This document shows, piece after piece, positions 53,421 to 63,318 of a DNA stretch of 64,000 bases. The position numbers and the translations under genes were made by a program. The first letter of the stretch is position 1; each line of letters starts with the position of its first letter. The stretch comes from Kiloniella laminariae. GTDB taxonomy: Bacteria > Pseudomonadota > Alphaproteobacteria > Kiloniellales > Kiloniellaceae. The stretch is from contig NZ_JAPWGY010000002.1 of the NCBI RefSeq assembly GCF_027214005.1, positions 62,001-126,000 of the forward strand. The letters are read 5' to 3'. Under the pieces are notes generated by a model that searched no databases, was not told the origin of the DNA, and saw only the letters and a program-made list of their open reading frames with translations.

Positions 53421-54134
53421 TTACAGGAAGTTTTCCAGTAATCTATCCCGAACGCTGGGGAGAGAACGATCGTGAGGATGAAAAAGATGGCGTTCCAGGA
53501 AATGACCAGAGATCTTTAATCCCTGCGCAATTTCATCACTTCCCCCGTTTCCTTTACCCAGCAGGAAAAGCGGGAGAGTGAACAGACGATCGCGATAAGG
53601 CTCTCCTGCTGCAAGAGAAACAGCACGGCCAGATTTGGGGCTGATATAGGCGAGCTGATCATTATCCCCGCCTCCAGCACAGCCGGAGAGATCTATACCA
53701 AATCCCAATGCCGACAATTGAGCCAGTTCCCAGCGGACATAGACTTCCCCCCAGAACTCGCTTTCCAGATGAGCCATCAGGGTAAGAAGCCCCTCATAGA
53801 AGACAGGATGATCATCGCGTTCAGGTACAGCCTGCTCACAGATTGCAACAGCTGATAACAAAGCAGCCAGACGGCCTGGTTCATCAAAAAGCCGTCCGGA
53901 AATATTATCCAGTACCTCGGCGTCGTAATTGCCAAGATGTTCTGTCAAACGCCCTTTCCAGCGGACATGCAGCCTGTTCCCGGGTTCAAACGTCGCCCTT
54001 TTGGTTCGACCTTGCCCACCGCGAACCAATCCGGCATGACGTCCATGTTCCTTGGTCAGAACCTGCGCAATCAGGTCGTTTTCCCCGAAGGGACGCGCTG
54101 AAAGAAGGATGCCTTCGTCTTCCCAGTGAATCAT
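53421..54134 (-). CDS. recO: DNA repair protein RecO
   Basis: 237 residues, N-terminal OB-fold (WEDEGILLSARPFGENDLIAQVLT, GRHAGLVRGGQ), a helical domain and a cysteine-bearing loop (FGIDLSGCAGGGD, then LAYISPKSGRAVSLAAGE). RecO loads RecA with RecR in gap repair. ATG at 54134 is chosen because family proteins begin MxWxDEGI; the frame is open to 54191. It ends the era-recO end of the lepB-rnc-era-recO block. Confidence 0.9.
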   Translation of the reverse strand: MIHWEDEGILLSARPFGENDLIAQVLTKEHGRHAGLVRGGQGRTKRATFEPGNRLHVRWKGRLTEHLGNYDAEVLDNISGRLFDEPGRLAALLSAVAICEQAVPERDDHPVFYEGLLTLMAHLESEFWGEVYVRWELAQLSALGFGIDLSGCAGGGDNDQLAYISPKSGRAVSLAAGEPYRDRLFTLPLFLLGKGNGGSDEIAQGLKISGHFLERHLFHPHDRSLPSVRDRLLENFL

Positions 54135-54224
54135 GCAAAATCCAGAAGCAGTAAGAACATTATAGGAACTTATATCGGAAAATGTTTCCAAAACCCAGCT
54201 CTGATTGCCCTGAGATCTTCAGAA

Positions 54225-55154
54225 TCAGCTGTTAAAATCAAGCCCCATTTCCCGGTATCGTTCCGGATCATCCGCCCACTTTTCACGAACTTTCACATAA
54301 AGAAACAGATGCACTTTACGTTCCAGCGATTCCTGGAGATCAGCCTGGGCTTTGGAGCGGATCAACTTGATTGTACGCCCCCCTTTGCCAAGACACATGG
54401 CCTTGTGCTGTTCGCGTTGCACATAAATCATCTGGGTAATTTTGACGCTGCCATCTTCAAAATCTTCCCAACTCTCGGTTTCAACGGTCAGGTTATAAGG
54501 CAGCTCATCATGCAAATTCAAAAACAGCTTTTCCCGCGTGATCTCAGCCGCAATAGACCGCATGGGCAAATCGGACAGCTGGTCCTCCGGATAAAGCCAA
54601 ACCCCGGCAGGAACTGTTTTGGCCAGGTGATCCATCAGATCTTTGACACCATTACCTTCCAAAGCGGAGATCATGAAAATATCCGAGAAAACCTCTGTCG
54701 CCATAAACTCCTGCGCCAGTTGCAACAGCTTTTCAGGATTAATAGAATCAATCTTGTTCAGCGCCAGAATGGCCTTCCGGTTCTGTTTTTGAAGCCCGGC
54801 AATAATACTGCGGGTTTCTTCGCCGATTTTTTTTCGTCCCGCATCGTGCAGGACCACGACGATCTCCGCATCTCCTGCTCCGTTCCAGGCCGCAGAAACC
54901 ATCGCGCGTTCCAGACGTTTTTTCGGTAGAAAAATCCCCGGCGTATCAACAAAGATCAGTTGGGCTTCTTTATGGATAGCTATGCCCCTGATCTGGGAAC
55001 GGGTGGTTTGTACCTTGTGGGTGACAATAGAAACCTTGCCCCCGACCATCCGGTTCATCAGGGTTGATTTCCCGGCATTCGGCGCACCGATCAGGGCGAC
55101 AAAACCACAGCGGGCGTTCTCGGGAATATTGGTTATTTCTACGTTTTCGGTCAC
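54225..55154 (-). CDS. era: GTPase Era
   Basis: 309 residues. Era binds 16S rRNA and aids 30S assembly. The G1 loop GAPNAGKSTLMNRMVG, switch region QTTRSQIRGIA, VDTPGIF and NKID are present, plus the KH domain with GKGGRTIKLIRSKAQADLQ. Start GTG at 55154 with AAGGA 9 bases upstream. It is placed between rnc and recO as in many alphaproteobacteria. Confidence 0.96.
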   Translation of the reverse strand: MTENVEITNIPENARCGFVALIGAPNAGKSTLMNRMVGGKVSIVTHKVQTTRSQIRGIAIHKEAQLIFVDTPGIFLPKKRLERAMVSAAWNGAGDAEIVVVLHDAGRKKIGEETRSIIAGLQKQNRKAILALNKIDSINPEKLLQLAQEFMATEVFSDIFMISALEGNGVKDLMDHLAKTVPAGVWLYPEDQLSDLPMRSIAAEITREKLFLNLHDELPYNLTVETESWEDFEDGSVKITQMIYVQREQHKAMCLGKGGRTIKLIRSKAQADLQESLERKVHLFLYVKVREKWADDPERYREMGLDFNS

Positions 55155-55201
55155 ACCGACTTCCTTAATACCTGTCTTACAGGTCTAGACTTGTTTCTGG
55201 A

Positions 55202-55915
55202 TTACTTTCCAGCAGATTCAATCAGGTTCAACAGAGCCTGGGCCACGGCCTGCTCGCCCTTGCGCTTTGAGCTGCCTTCGCGCACCAGAGGCTCCAGCCC
55301 CTTGACCGTCACCTCAATCTCGAACATCGGGGCATGGGGGGGCCCAGAGCGCCCGACTTCCCGATAAGCTGGCAAGGGCAGGCCACGTCCCTGTGCCCAT
55401 TCCTGCAAGGTGGTCTTGGCATCTTGCGGTGGCGCCAGTTTCTGGTTGATCAGAGGCTCCCAGTTCAGATCGACAAACCGCTGTGCCGCGGCATAGCCTC
55501 CATCGAGATAGAGCGCCCCGATCAGAGCTTCACAAACATCTGCCTGCAAAGCCGGATTATCGCGTTCCCCGCTTTCCTCCTCGCCCTTGGCCAGGACGAT
55601 ATAACGGTCAAAGCCCAGCGCAACTGAGACCTGTGCCAGGGTTTCCCCCCGCACCAACGCGGTAAAGCGTTTGGCCAGAGCCCCTTCACTTTCCCCCGGA
55701 AAGCGTCGCAACAGCAGATCCGCAATCACAAGCCCGAGCACCCGATCCCCAAGAAATTCCAGCCGTTCATAGCTGTCCTCAACCATCTGGTTACGGTTAC
55801 AGGCGCTTGGGTGCGTCAGGGCCTGTTGCACCAGAGCCAGACGCTCGAACCGATGTCCGAGTTTCTCGGCAACCGTTTTCAGCTCGCCAAAACTTCTTGG
55901 ATCAATTGATGCCAT
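55202..55915 (-). CDS. rnc: Ribonuclease III
   Basis: 237 residues. The catalytic domain signature ERLEFLGDRVLGLVIADLLL with the acidic metal-binding residues is intact, as is the second acidic pair (DVCEALIGALYLDGG). The C-terminal double-stranded RNA-binding domain (from KTTLQEWAQGRGLPLPAYRE) is full length. It processes rRNA and mRNA. Its start overlaps the end of lepB by 14 bases. Confidence 0.95.
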   Translation of the reverse strand: MASIDPRSFGELKTVAEKLGHRFERLALVQQALTHPSACNRNQMVEDSYERLEFLGDRVLGLVIADLLLRRFPGESEGALAKRFTALVRGETLAQVSVALGFDRYIVLAKGEEESGERDNPALQADVCEALIGALYLDGGYAAAQRFVDLNWEPLINQKLAPPQDAKTTLQEWAQGRGLPLPAYREVGRSGPPHAPMFEIEVTVKGLEPLVREGSSKRKGEQAVAQALLNLIESAGK

Positions 55916-56738
55916 TGAAAATGCGTCCGAACCTGATCATTTCGCCCCACTTCCAGACTTCCCACCAGTCGCCATAATCTTCTCCACCATCATCCCCACG
56001 ATGGGAAAAGAACAACATATCAGCCCGACCGATCATATTTTCAAAGGGAACCACGCCCACTTCATCAAAACGGCTGTCAGTTGAATTGTCCCGGTTATCA
56101 CCCATAAAGAAATAATAGCCTTCAGGCACCGTGTAGGGCCGCGTATTATCTTGCCACTCCTGGTCACTTCGTTCCCAGATCAGATGTTTCACTCCATTGG
56201 GCAAGGTTTCCTCGTACTCTTTTTCTCCAAGGCCCAGGCCATCACTGCCGTCCCCGATCCGGACCAGCTTCCGGCTGACAACTGTGCCATTGATATAGAG
56301 CTGTCCCCCGGTCACCTGGATTGTATCCCCCGGCAGCCCGATCAACCGCTTGATAAAATCGATCGAGGGATTGGTTGGCTTGCGAAAGACAATAACATCG
56401 CCCCGTTCCGGTTCCTCCCCCAGCACACGTCCTTCAAACAGTTTCCCAAAGATCTGGTCGCCAAAAGGAAAAGAATACCGGCTGATCCCATAGGAAAATT
56501 TTGAGACAAAAAGATAGTCACCAATCAGCAGGGTAGGTTTCATCGAGCTTGAGGGAATATTAAAAGGCTCGAACACCAGTGTCCGCACAGTCAAGGCGAT
56601 CAGAAGTGCATAGCCGATTGTCTTGATCCAGCTGTCCTCTTCTTTCACAGGAGACGTCACCGCTTCACTCTCGCCGTCATCCTGAGGATCCTCCAGCTCG
56701 AGATTTCTCGCATCGACTTTCCGCTTGTGATTGGACAT
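55902..56738 (-). CDS. lepB: Signal peptidase I
   Basis: 278 residues. It cleaves Sec signal peptides at the membrane's outer face. One clear transmembrane helix (TIGYALLIALTVRTLVF), the catalytic serine in NIPSSSMKPTLLIGDYL and the lysine in FIKRLIGLPGD are present, plus FMGDNRDNSTDSR (box E). ATG 56738 is chosen; the residue before is TTG. It overlaps rnc at its end and follows acpS. Confidence 0.94.
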   Translation of the reverse strand: MSNHKRKVDARNLELEDPQDDGESEAVTSPVKEEDSWIKTIGYALLIALTVRTLVFEPFNIPSSSMKPTLLIGDYLFVSKFSYGISRYSFPFGDQIFGKLFEGRVLGEEPERGDVIVFRKPTNPSIDFIKRLIGLPGDTIQVTGGQLYINGTVVSRKLVRIGDGSDGLGLGEKEYEETLPNGVKHLIWERSDQEWQDNTRPYTVPEGYYFFMGDNRDNSTDSRFDEVGVVPFENMIGRADMLFFSHRGDDGGEDYGDWWEVWKWGEMIRFGRIFNGIN

Positions 56739-56751
56739 CAAAAACTCATCC

Positions 56752-57165
56752 TTAATAATTCAGTTTTTCAGGTTCTGCTGAAATCAGCACAAAAGCCTGC
56801 GCATGGGGATAGTCATCAGATATAGTGACATGAAGCCGGGCTGTCATCCCCTTGGGTAACATAGCAGTCAATCGGGCCTTTGCCCCGCCGGACAAATGCA
56901 GCTGAGGCTGCCCGCCTGCATGATTGCTTACAGCAATATCGGTAAACTGGACACCATGACGCCACAGCCCGGTCCCCAGCGCTTTGGCACAGGCCTCTTT
57001 CACTGCAAATCGTTTGGCAAAGGTTGCCGCCGGGTTTGGCCGCGACTGCGCAACTTTGGCTTCTTCAGCGGTAAAAACCCGCTGGATAAAACGTGCGCCA
57101 TATTTGGCAAGGGACTTTTCGATCCGACGAATATCCACCAGATCATTTCCAATACCCAGGATCAA
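56752..57165 (-). CDS. acpS: Holo-[acyl-carrier-protein] synthase
   Basis: 137 residues. It transfers the phosphopantetheine arm of CoA to [16 protein letters not shown] and [18 protein letters not shown] hold the metal- and CoA-binding residues. The start is TTG at 57165; it overlaps the rsh stop by TTGA, so translation is coupled. The neighbours lepB-rnc-era-recO follow in the conserved order, but pdxJ, which is often in front of acpS, is absent. Confidence 0.93.
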   Translation of the reverse strand: MILGIGNDLVDIRRIEKSLAKYGARFIQRVFTAEEAKVAQSRPNPAATFAKRFAVKEACAKALGTGLWRHGVQFTDIAVSNHAGGQPQLHLSGGAKARLTAMLPKGMTARLHVTISDDYPHAQAFVLISAEPEKLNY

Positions 57166-59300
57166 TTTCTTGCCCGCTCGACAGAGTTGACCACAGACAT
57201 GGCACGCAAAGCCGCCGTGATATTAGCCAGATGCTTGACGTCACTGACTTCCACATCAACCATCATCTCGAAAAAGTCAATCGACCGGTTCAGGATCTTC
57301 AGGTTGCTGATATTACCCTGGTTCTTGCCAATCACAGTTGACAATCCCCCCAGACAACCGGGTTCATTGGCCACGATCAGCTTGAGACGTCCGGTATGTT
57401 GCCCGTCAAACTCGGTCGAATCCCAGGCCACATCGATCCATCGCTCTGGCGTATCCTGATAGTTCACCAGATTATCGCAATCGATTGTGTGGATGGTCAC
57501 CCCTTTACCGGTCGTCACGATACCCACGATCCTGTCACCAGGAAGAGGATGGCAACAGCGGGCATAATGCACCGCCATACCTGGAATAAGCCCCTTGATC
57601 GGCAGGGCGTTGTCTTTGGTACTCTTGGTCTTTTTCTTGGCTGTTGTCGGTGTACTCGGCTTCGGTACTTCCCGGGCACCGGGATAGACCGCCACCAACA
57701 CCTCACGGGCGGAGTGATGCCCCTGCCCGACACTGACATAGAGATCCTCGATGTGATCCATATGGAATTTACCAAGAACGCCCTCAACACCTTTTTCGGT
57801 AAATTCATAGCCTTCCTGCCGGAAGACCTTGAGCACCATCTGATGGCCCAGTGTGCTGTACTGGTCGCGCTCCTGAAGACGGATATAACGCCGGATACAG
57901 GCCTTGGCCTTGCCAGAGACAACAAACTTTTCCCAGTCAGGTGACGGCTTCTGGTTTTTCGAAGTCAGAATTTCGACCTGATCACCGTTCTGCAAAATAG
58001 ACCGGAAAGGAACCATTCGGCCATTGACCTTGGCCCCGACACAGGTATTGCCGACTTCGGTGTGTACAGCATAGGCGAAATCGATCGGCGTTGCCCCACG
58101 CGGCAGCGACAGAAGCGCGCCTTTGGGCGTAAAGCAGAAAGCCTGGTCCTGAAACATCTCCATTTTGGTATGTTCGAGAAATTCTTCAGGGTTGGAGGCA
58201 TGTTCTAGAATATCGAGCAGTTCGCGGAGCCAGCGATACTGCCGTCCTTCCATATGCTCGCCACCCTGTTTATAGGTCCAGTGTGCGGCCACCCCCATCT
58301 CGGCAACCTGGTGCATTTCCGCGGTGCGGATCTGCACCTCGATCTTGTGTCGTTCCGGGCCGATAATGCTGGTATGGATCGACTTGTAACCGTTGGGTTT
58401 CGGGGTCGAGATATAGTCCTTGAACCGCCCAGGCACGACCGGAAAATTGGCATGAAGAATACCAAGCGCCTGATAACAGCTCCCCAGATCAGGAACAATC
58501 AGACGGAAAGCCATAATATCGGAAAGCTGTTCAAAGGTCACAGCTTTGCGCTGCATCTTGCGCCAGATTGAATACGGAGCCTTCAGGCGACCGGAAACCT
58601 CGCCCTTGACCCCGTTTTCGCAGACAATCCTGTTCAACTGATCAATGATCTTCTTTGCCAGATTGTCGCTGTCTTCACCGCGCAGGAATTCGAGCCGCTT
58701 GACGATGGAATCGCGCGCTTCGGGATTAAGCTGGGCAAAAGCCAGATCCTCCAGCTGATCTTTGAAACGATGCATCCCGATGCGCTCTGCCAGCGGCGCA
58801 TAGATATCCATGGTTTCGCGGGCGATCCGGCGGCGTTTTTCCTCTTTCTTGATGAAATGGAGCGTCTGCATGTTGTGCAGACGGTCCGCCAGCTTTACCA
58901 GCAGCACCCGGATATCATCAGACATTGCCAGAACCAGTTTGCGGAAATTCTCCGCATACTTGCTCTCTTCAGACTGCAATTCCAGGCGGGTCAGCTTGGT
59001 CACACCGTCGACCAGGCGGGCGATATGAGACCCGAAAGCCTTCTCGACAATCTCCAGCGTTGCTTCGGTGTCCTCGACGACATCATGCAGCAAGGCGGTG
59101 ATGATCGAATTGTGATCAAGCTTCAGGTCAGTAAGAATTCCTGCAACTTCAACAGGATGGGAAAAATAGGGATCACCAGAAGCGCGTTTTTGCGACCCGT
59201 GATATTTGGTGGCAAAGACATACGCCCTGTTAATCGCATCTTCGTCTGCGTCAGGCTCATAGGATTTAACGCGTTCAACCAGCTCGAACTGACGAATCAT
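57162..59300 (-). CDS. rsh: Bifunctional (p)ppGpp synthetase/hydrolase (RSH)
   Basis: 712 residues. The hydrolase HD domain shows [21 protein letters not shown] and [13 protein letters not shown]; the synthetase shows [17 protein letters not shown]; then a TGS domain ([29 protein letters not shown]) and a C-terminal ACT domain (from about residue 635). The HD motif is intact, so the protein can both make and degrade the alarmone, as is usual for the single Rel/Spo of alphaproteobacteria. It follows rpoZ with a terminator between, as in the rpoZ-spoT order of other species. Confidence 0.95.
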   Translation of the reverse strand: MIRQFELVERVKSYEPDADEDAINRAYVFATKYHGSQKRASGDPYFSHPVEVAGILTDLKLDHNSIITALLHDVVEDTEATLEIVEKAFGSHIARLVDGVTKLTRLELQSEESKYAENFRKLVLAMSDDIRVLLVKLADRLHNMQTLHFIKKEEKRRRIARETMDIYAPLAERIGMHRFKDQLEDLAFAQLNPEARDSIVKRLEFLRGEDSDNLAKKIIDQLNRIVCENGVKGEVSGRLKAPYSIWRKMQRKAVTFEQLSDIMAFRLIVPDLGSCYQALGILHANFPVVPGRFKDYISTPKPNGYKSIHTSIIGPERHKIEVQIRTAEMHQVAEMGVAAHWTYKQGGEHMEGRQYRWLRELLDILEHASNPEEFLEHTKMEMFQDQAFCFTPKGALLSLPRGATPIDFAYAVHTEVGNTCVGAKVNGRMVPFRSILQNGDQVEILTSKNQKPSPDWEKFVVSGKAKACIRRYIRLQERDQYSTLGHQMVLKVFRQEGYEFTEKGVEGVLGKFHMDHIEDLYVSVGQGHHSAREVLVAVYPGAREVPKPSTPTTAKKKTKSTKDNALPIKGLIPGMAVHYARCCHPLPGDRIVGIVTTGKGVTIHTIDCDNLVNYQDTPERWIDVAWDSTEFDGQHTGRLKLIVANEPGCLGGLSTVIGKNQGNISNLKILNRSIDFFEMMVDVEVSDVKHLANITAALRAMSVVNSVERARN

Positions 59301-59320
59301 CGTGGATCTAACAGCTTTCT

Positions 59321-59381
59321 AAAAAAAACAACCTTCCAGAAAAGATACGCCGGGAAAAGACGTACGCCAAGCTCTGGAAGG
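59321..59381 (-). terminator. Terminator between rpoZ and rsh
   Basis: On the minus strand CCTTCCAGA at 59381-59373 pairs with TCTGGAAGG at 59340-59332, separated by about 32 bases, and a run of eight T residues (59328-59321) follows. It lies 20 bases ahead of the rsh start, so rsh likely depends on read-through or an internal promoter. Confidence 0.78.
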
Positions 59382-59415
59382 CTGTATTTTTTTGATAATT
59401 ACCGATAAATCGGGA

Positions 59416-59790
59416 TCAGGCCTGATCGTCGCCGAGATCTGATGGCGCTTCTTCAACAGACATACCGTCTGCATTGGCAAACTGTTCGCCTGCATCAGCT
59501 GTTAACTGAGCCTCAGGACCAATCGCATCAAACTCTGGCTCGTCTTCATCAACTTCAGAGAAAACAGCCTGTTTCTGCAAACCCTGGACCAGAGAAGAGC
59601 GAACTGCATCAAGGCTGATGGTTTCTTCGGCAATTTCACGCAGGGAAACAACGGCATTCTTGTCATTGTCCCGCTCGACGGTCAAAGGAGCGCCAGAAAC
59701 AATATCTCTTGCGCGCTGCGCTGAAAGCATAACAAGTTCAAAACGGTTCGGAACTTTTTTAATACAATCTTCGACTGTGACGCGTGCCAT
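59416..59790 (-). CDS. rpoZ: RNA polymerase omega subunit
   Basis: 124 residues. The omega fold begins [22 protein letters not shown] and [27 protein letters not shown], fully conserved. The acidic C-terminal tail of about 45 residues (DEDEPEFD onward) is typical of alphaproteobacterial omega. It stabilises RNA polymerase and is a known partner of ppGpp binding, which fits the neighbouring rsh gene. Confidence 0.95.
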   Translation of the reverse strand: MARVTVEDCIKKVPNRFELVMLSAQRARDIVSGAPLTVERDNDKNAVVSLREIAEETISLDAVRSSLVQGLQKQAVFSEVDEDEPEFDAIGPEAQLTADAGEQFANADGMSVEEAPSDLGDDQA

Positions 59791-59929
59791 TAATCATAAC
59801 TCCAGTCTCGTGTGGCGACCCAAAGTGGATCACTGAATCGACGCAATATATGAATCGCTCGCACATATGGCAAGGATATTCAACAAAATAATCCCGCATG
59901 GCTGCCCTGCCTCACCTTCATTCTTTGCC

Positions 59930-60430
59930 TCACTCTTCGGCAAAGAGCATGGTTTCCTGATCAGCAGGCAAGGCTTGTGACAATTCACGGGCCGTTTTCT
60001 TCAACAAGGGATGTTGCCAGTCAGGGTCCAGATCAAGCAAAGGCAACAAGACAAATGCCCGCTCATGCATGCGTGGATGGGGGACAACAAGATGGTCACC
60101 GGGCCGGCTGACAAAATCATTATAGGCAATCAGGTCCAGGTCAATAACCCGCGGTGCATTGACAATGCTCCGGACCCGACCGAATTCCTCTTCTACCCGA
60201 TGCAGCAACGCAAGCAGTTCTTCCGGTGAGAGATCGGTTTTGATTTCGACAACCCCGTTTACATACCAGGGCTGATCAGAAACCGGCACCGGTGCCGTCT
60301 TGAGCCAGCGAGAAGTTTTACTGATCTCCAGCCCCAATTCCTCCAGCCTAGATAGTGCTGACAGACAAGTCTGCAACGGGAGGCCGTATTGAGGACTGTC
60401 TAGATTTGCGCCCAGAGCGATAATAATCAC
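59930..60430 (-). CDS. folK: 2-amino-4-hydroxy-6-hydroxymethyldihydropteridine pyrophosphokinase
   Basis: 166 residues. It transfers pyrophosphate from ATP to the pterin in folate synthesis. IIALGANLDSP, WYVNGVVEIKTDL, FGRVRSIVNAPRVIDLDLIAYND and VVPHPRMHERAFVLLPL match the family, including the RxxxRxxDLDL pattern. Start is GTG at 60430. It forms its own short unit. Confidence 0.95.
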   Translation of the reverse strand: MIIIALGANLDSPQYGLPLQTCLSALSRLEELGLEISKTSRWLKTAPVPVSDQPWYVNGVVEIKTDLSPEELLALLHRVEEEFGRVRSIVNAPRVIDLDLIAYNDFVSRPGDHLVVPHPRMHERAFVLLPLLDLDPDWQHPLLKKTARELSQALPADQETMLFAEE

Positions 60431-60640
60431 GTTTTAATGGCCCTTTACTACAATTTCTTTCTTGATACCCCCACAAAAGAGAGTAAATTACTATAGTAGC
60501 CAATGCGAGGATGACACTACATTTGTATCAACAATCTCTTTTTCTCCTCCTGGCCACATATATTGACGATATTCTTATTCCATCGTCGTGTTCGCCCAAA
60601 TTTATATTTCAAAAATGAATTATAAAAAAAGGAATTTATT

Positions 60641-61279
60641 ATGAAATTTTACCCGCAAGAACGGGTCGCCCTCTTCATTGACGGCTCCAACCTTTATGCC
60701 ACAGCCCGCGCACTTGGCTTTGATATTGACTACAAGCGCCTTCTTTCCCTTTTTGCCGATCAGTGCAATCTGGTTCGGGCCTTTTATTATACTGCCTTGA
60801 TTGAAGACCAGGAATACTCCCCGATCCGCCCCCTCGTCGACTGGCTCGACTACAACGGCTACACCATGGTCACCAAACCGACCAAGGAATTCACCGACGC
60901 CACCGGCCGTCGCAAGATCAAGGGGAATATGGATATCGAACTGGCCATCGACGTGATGGAGATGTCCGAACACCTCGAACATATCGTGCTTTTCTCCGGC
61001 GATGGTGATTTCCGCCGTCTGGTCGAGGCTGTCCAGCGCAAAGGGGTTCGCGTCACCGTGATCTCGACCGTGCGCAGCCAGCCCTCGATGATTGCCGATG
61101 AGTTGCGCCGTCAGGCCGATGTCTTTGTCGATCTGGTCGAGCTGAAAACCGAAGTCGGTCGCAAAGTCTCCGACAACCGTATCGCCGCCCCCAATCAGGC
61201 ATTGCCTGTTGAAGAAGACGACGACGACTACGAATATTACGACGATGAAGACGAAGACTTCGAAGAAAATCCAAACTGA
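60641..61279 (+). CDS. NYN/LabA-type (DUF88) protein, probable ribonuclease
   Basis: 212 residues. The NYN domain spans residues about 1-165: ERVALFIDGSNLYATARALG, KGNMDIELAIDVMEM and LFSGDGDFRRLVE carry the conserved Asp residues of the PIN-like metal centre. The tail from about residue 185 is almost purely acidic (EEDDDDYEYYDDEDEDFEE). PIN/NYN proteins often cut RNA; whether it does so here is inference. The RBS AAAGGA sits 7-8 bases before ATG 60641. A strong terminator follows. Confidence 0.88.
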   Translation: MKFYPQERVALFIDGSNLYATARALGFDIDYKRLLSLFADQCNLVRAFYYTALIEDQEYSPIRPLVDWLDYNGYTMVTKPTKEFTDATGRRKIKGNMDIELAIDVMEMSEHLEHIVLFSGDGDFRRLVEAVQRKGVRVTVISTVRSQPSMIADELRRQADVFVDLVELKTEVGRKVSDNRIAAPNQALPVEEDDDDYEYYDDEDEDFEENPN

Positions 61280-61301
61280 TTTTTTGAAGAATACTGAATG
61301 C

Positions 61302-61337
61302 CAAAAAGGAGCTGTGTTTTTCACGGCTCCTTTTTTT
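61302..61337 (+). terminator. Terminator of the NYN gene
   Basis: AAAAAGGAGC (61303-61312) pairs with GCTCCTTTTT (61326 onward), with an inner GTG/CAC extension, followed by a T-run to 61337. A's on the left arm could also serve the other strand, but no gene ends there. Confidence 0.9.
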
Positions 61338-61440
61338 CGAAATTTAATCGAGCTGCCATATTCGGAGATTACCATCAAAGAAAAATGGCCAAACTTCCAA
61401 TCTGACGTCAAAAATTAATATCTCAACGTAATGGCCTAAG

Positions 61441-61656
61441 ATGAAAAATATATATGTCATTGAGCATATTGAGAAAGTTGATGAATATCGAGAACTTGTG
61501 AAAACACTTGGTATTTTTGACTGTGAAGAAAAAGCAAAAAATGCAATAGATCAATTAAAGAAAACCCCGGAATTCCTCGGCAAAGAGGACGGCTTTTCTA
61601 TTGACCTTCAGACACTTAACAGTGCTTGTTTTTTGGAGGGCTATGGAGAAGGGTAG
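61441..61656 (+). CDS. Small protein, DUF7336-like, copy 1 of a tandem pair
   Basis: 71 residues: beta strand IYVIEHIEKVDEY, then VKTLGIFDCEEKAKNAIDQLKKTPEFLGKEDGFSID, ending LEGYGEG. The pattern of a short strand, a GxFDxxEKAxxAIxxLKxxP helix and an F.DGFxI strand matches the DUF7336 group and the next gene. Function unknown. The start has only a weak RBS. The segment 61340-61930 is A+T-rich relative to its flanks, which may mean acquisition by transfer. Confidence 0.66.
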   Translation: MKNIYVIEHIEKVDEYRELVKTLGIFDCEEKAKNAIDQLKKTPEFLGKEDGFSIDLQTLNSACFLEGYGEG

Positions 61657-61704
61657 TGAGATTGTCTCCAAATCCTTTTTGGGGATATTAGGGTAGGATT
61701 TTTT

Positions 61705-61920
61705 ATGCCGAAAGTTTATATGCTTTTGCATTTTTGGTATCCGGAGGAAGGATACAAGAGTGTCAAGTGCATTGGCGTTTTTGACGCGATGAAAGAGGTA
61801 GAAAGGCACATTACCTTTTTAAGAAGCCAGCCAGGATTTTGTGAATCACCAGATGGCTTCTATCTTAAAGAATTCGACTTGAACCAGATTGTAATGGATG
61901 AAGGGTCGCTACAAATATAG
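61705..61920 (+). CDS. Small protein, DUF7336-like, copy 2 of a tandem pair
   Basis: 71 residues, paralogous to the preceding gene: VYMLLHFW, VKCIGVFDAMKEVERHITFLRSQPGF and SPDGFYLKEFDLN align with the same elements (VK-x-x-G-x-FD, P-x-F, DGF, and a C-terminal EG). Identity is low, roughly a quarter, so the duplication is old or the two were inherited as a pair. RBS GGTAGG lies 8 bases ahead of ATG 61705. Function unknown. Confidence 0.66.
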   Translation: MPKVYMLLHFWYPEEGYKSVKCIGVFDAMKEVERHITFLRSQPGFCESPDGFYLKEFDLNQIVMDEGSLQI

Positions 61921-61937
61921 CCAACAAACCTGAAAGA

Positions 61938-62420
61938 TCATCCCCGGTCGCGGATGATCCGGGCCTGCTGGCGTTTCCAGTCGCGTTCTTTTTCCGTGTG
62001 GCGCTTATCGACGGATTTTTTACCCCGGGCAAAGCCAAGATTGATTTTAGCAATACCACGGTCGTTGAAGTACAGTGACAAGGGCACAATGGTATAGCCA
62101 TCCCGCCGACAGAGACCGATCATCTTGGTCAGCTCTTTTTTGTGCACCAGCAATTTACGCGGACGTTTCGGCTCGTGATTAAAGCGGTTGGCTGCGCCGT
62201 ATTCGGGAATATTGGCATTGATCAAATAGAACGCGCCATTCTCCTCGCTGGCATAGGCCTCCTGAATGGAGGCCTTGCCGGAACGAAGGGATTTGACCTC
62301 GGTGCCCACCAGCATCATGCCAGCTTCGAGGGTATCCTCGATCTGGTAATCATAACGCGCACGGCGGTTAACCGCCACGGTGGTTCCTGTATGGTCGCTT
62401 TTCTTTTTGGTCTTGGCCAT
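61938..62420 (-). CDS. smpB: SsrA-binding protein SmpB
   Basis: 160 residues. SmpB delivers tmRNA to stalled ribosomes. [40 protein letters not shown] and [12 protein letters not shown] are conserved, as is the C-terminal [19 protein letters not shown] tail that enters the mRNA channel. ATG 62420 starts MAKTKKK, as in the family; the frame extends to 62459. It follows dapA by 4 bases, so they are co-transcribed. The tmRNA gene is not in this window. Confidence 0.95.
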   Translation of the reverse strand: MAKTKKKSDHTGTTVAVNRRARYDYQIEDTLEAGMMLVGTEVKSLRSGKASIQEAYASEENGAFYLINANIPEYGAANRFNHEPKRPRKLLVHKKELTKMIGLCRRDGYTIVPLSLYFNDRGIAKINLGFARGKKSVDKRHTEKERDWKRQQARIIRDRG

Positions 62421-62424
62421 AACT

Positions 62425-63318
62425 CTATCCGTTGAGAAGCCCGGCGTGAACCATGGCATCGCGCACCCGCACCTCGGTCTGCTTGCTCACCGACAGAAGC
62501 GGCAGGCGCAGACGGTTCGCCCCCCAACCCAACAGGCTCAGGCCGTATTTGACCGGGCCTGGACTGGATTCAATAAAGAGAACCTCATGCAGAGGCGTCA
62601 AAAGATCATTGATCTTGCTGACTTTTTCATAATCGCCAGCCCACCAGGCTTCGTGCAGATCAGCGCAAAGGCGCGGCGCCAGGTTTGCCGTCACCGAAAT
62701 ACAGCCGTGCCCGCCCAATGACAGGAAGGGAACGATGGTTGCATCCTCACCACTGAGCAAGGTGAAATCATCACCACAGGCCAGACGGGTCCGCACTGGC
62801 AACGCCAGATCGGCGGTCGCATCCTTGACACCACAAATGCGGGGCAGCTCGGACAGACGCTGCATGGTGTCCACGGTCACGTGAACGATACTGCGCCCGG
62901 GCACATCGTAGACGATGATCGGAATATCGGTGCTGTCATGGATCGCCTTGTAGTGCTGATACAGACCTTCCTGAGAAGGTTTGTTGTAATAAGGTGCGAC
63001 AATCAACGCAGCATCGGCGCCCGCTTTCTGGGCGTGCAGGGTGAAGTCAATCGCCTCACGGGTCGAGTTGGACCCGGTCCCGGCAATCACCGGCACCTTG
63101 CCCTTGGCGACTTCCAGGCAAAGCTCTGTTATACGTTTATGTTCGTCGTGACCCAGGGTCGGCGATTCCCCCGTAGTACCGACGGGGCAAACCGCATGAC
63201 TTCCTTGATCGATCTGCCATTCAACAAAGTTCTGGAACCGCTTCTCGTCAACGTCACCATTTTCCAACATGGGCGTTGCGAGCGCGGGAAAAGAACCTTT
63301 AAAAAGCGGGCCGGTCAT
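62425..63318 (-). CDS. dapA: 4-hydroxy-tetrahydrodipicolinate synthase
   Basis: 297 residues. It condenses pyruvate and aspartate semialdehyde for lysine and diaminopimelate. [54 protein letters not shown] and the Schiff-base lysine in [11 protein letters not shown] are all present. It is divergent from the lytic transglycosylase gene and is followed by smpB, an alphaproteobacterial pair. Confidence 0.96.
   Translation of the reverse strand: MTGPLFKGSFPALATPMLENGDVDEKRFQNFVEWQIDQGSHAVCPVGTTGESPTLGHDEHKRITELCLEVAKGKVPVIAGTGSNSTREAIDFTLHAQKAGADAALIVAPYYNKPSQEGLYQHYKAIHDSTDIPIIVYDVPGRSIVHVTVDTMQRLSELPRICGVKDATADLALPVRTRLACGDDFTLLSGEDATIVPFLSLGGHGCISVTANLAPRLCADLHEAWWAGDYEKVSKINDLLTPLHEVLFIESSPGPVKYGLSLLGWGANRLRLPLLSVSKQTEVRVRDAMVHAGLLNG

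Noticed and set aside
54126-54929. 267-codon open frame on the plus strand
   Set aside because: Antisense to era; era motifs are complete.
60620-61411. 263-codon open frame on the minus strand
   Set aside because: Antisense to the NYN gene; the phenylalanine/valine-rich part is the complement of its acidic tail.
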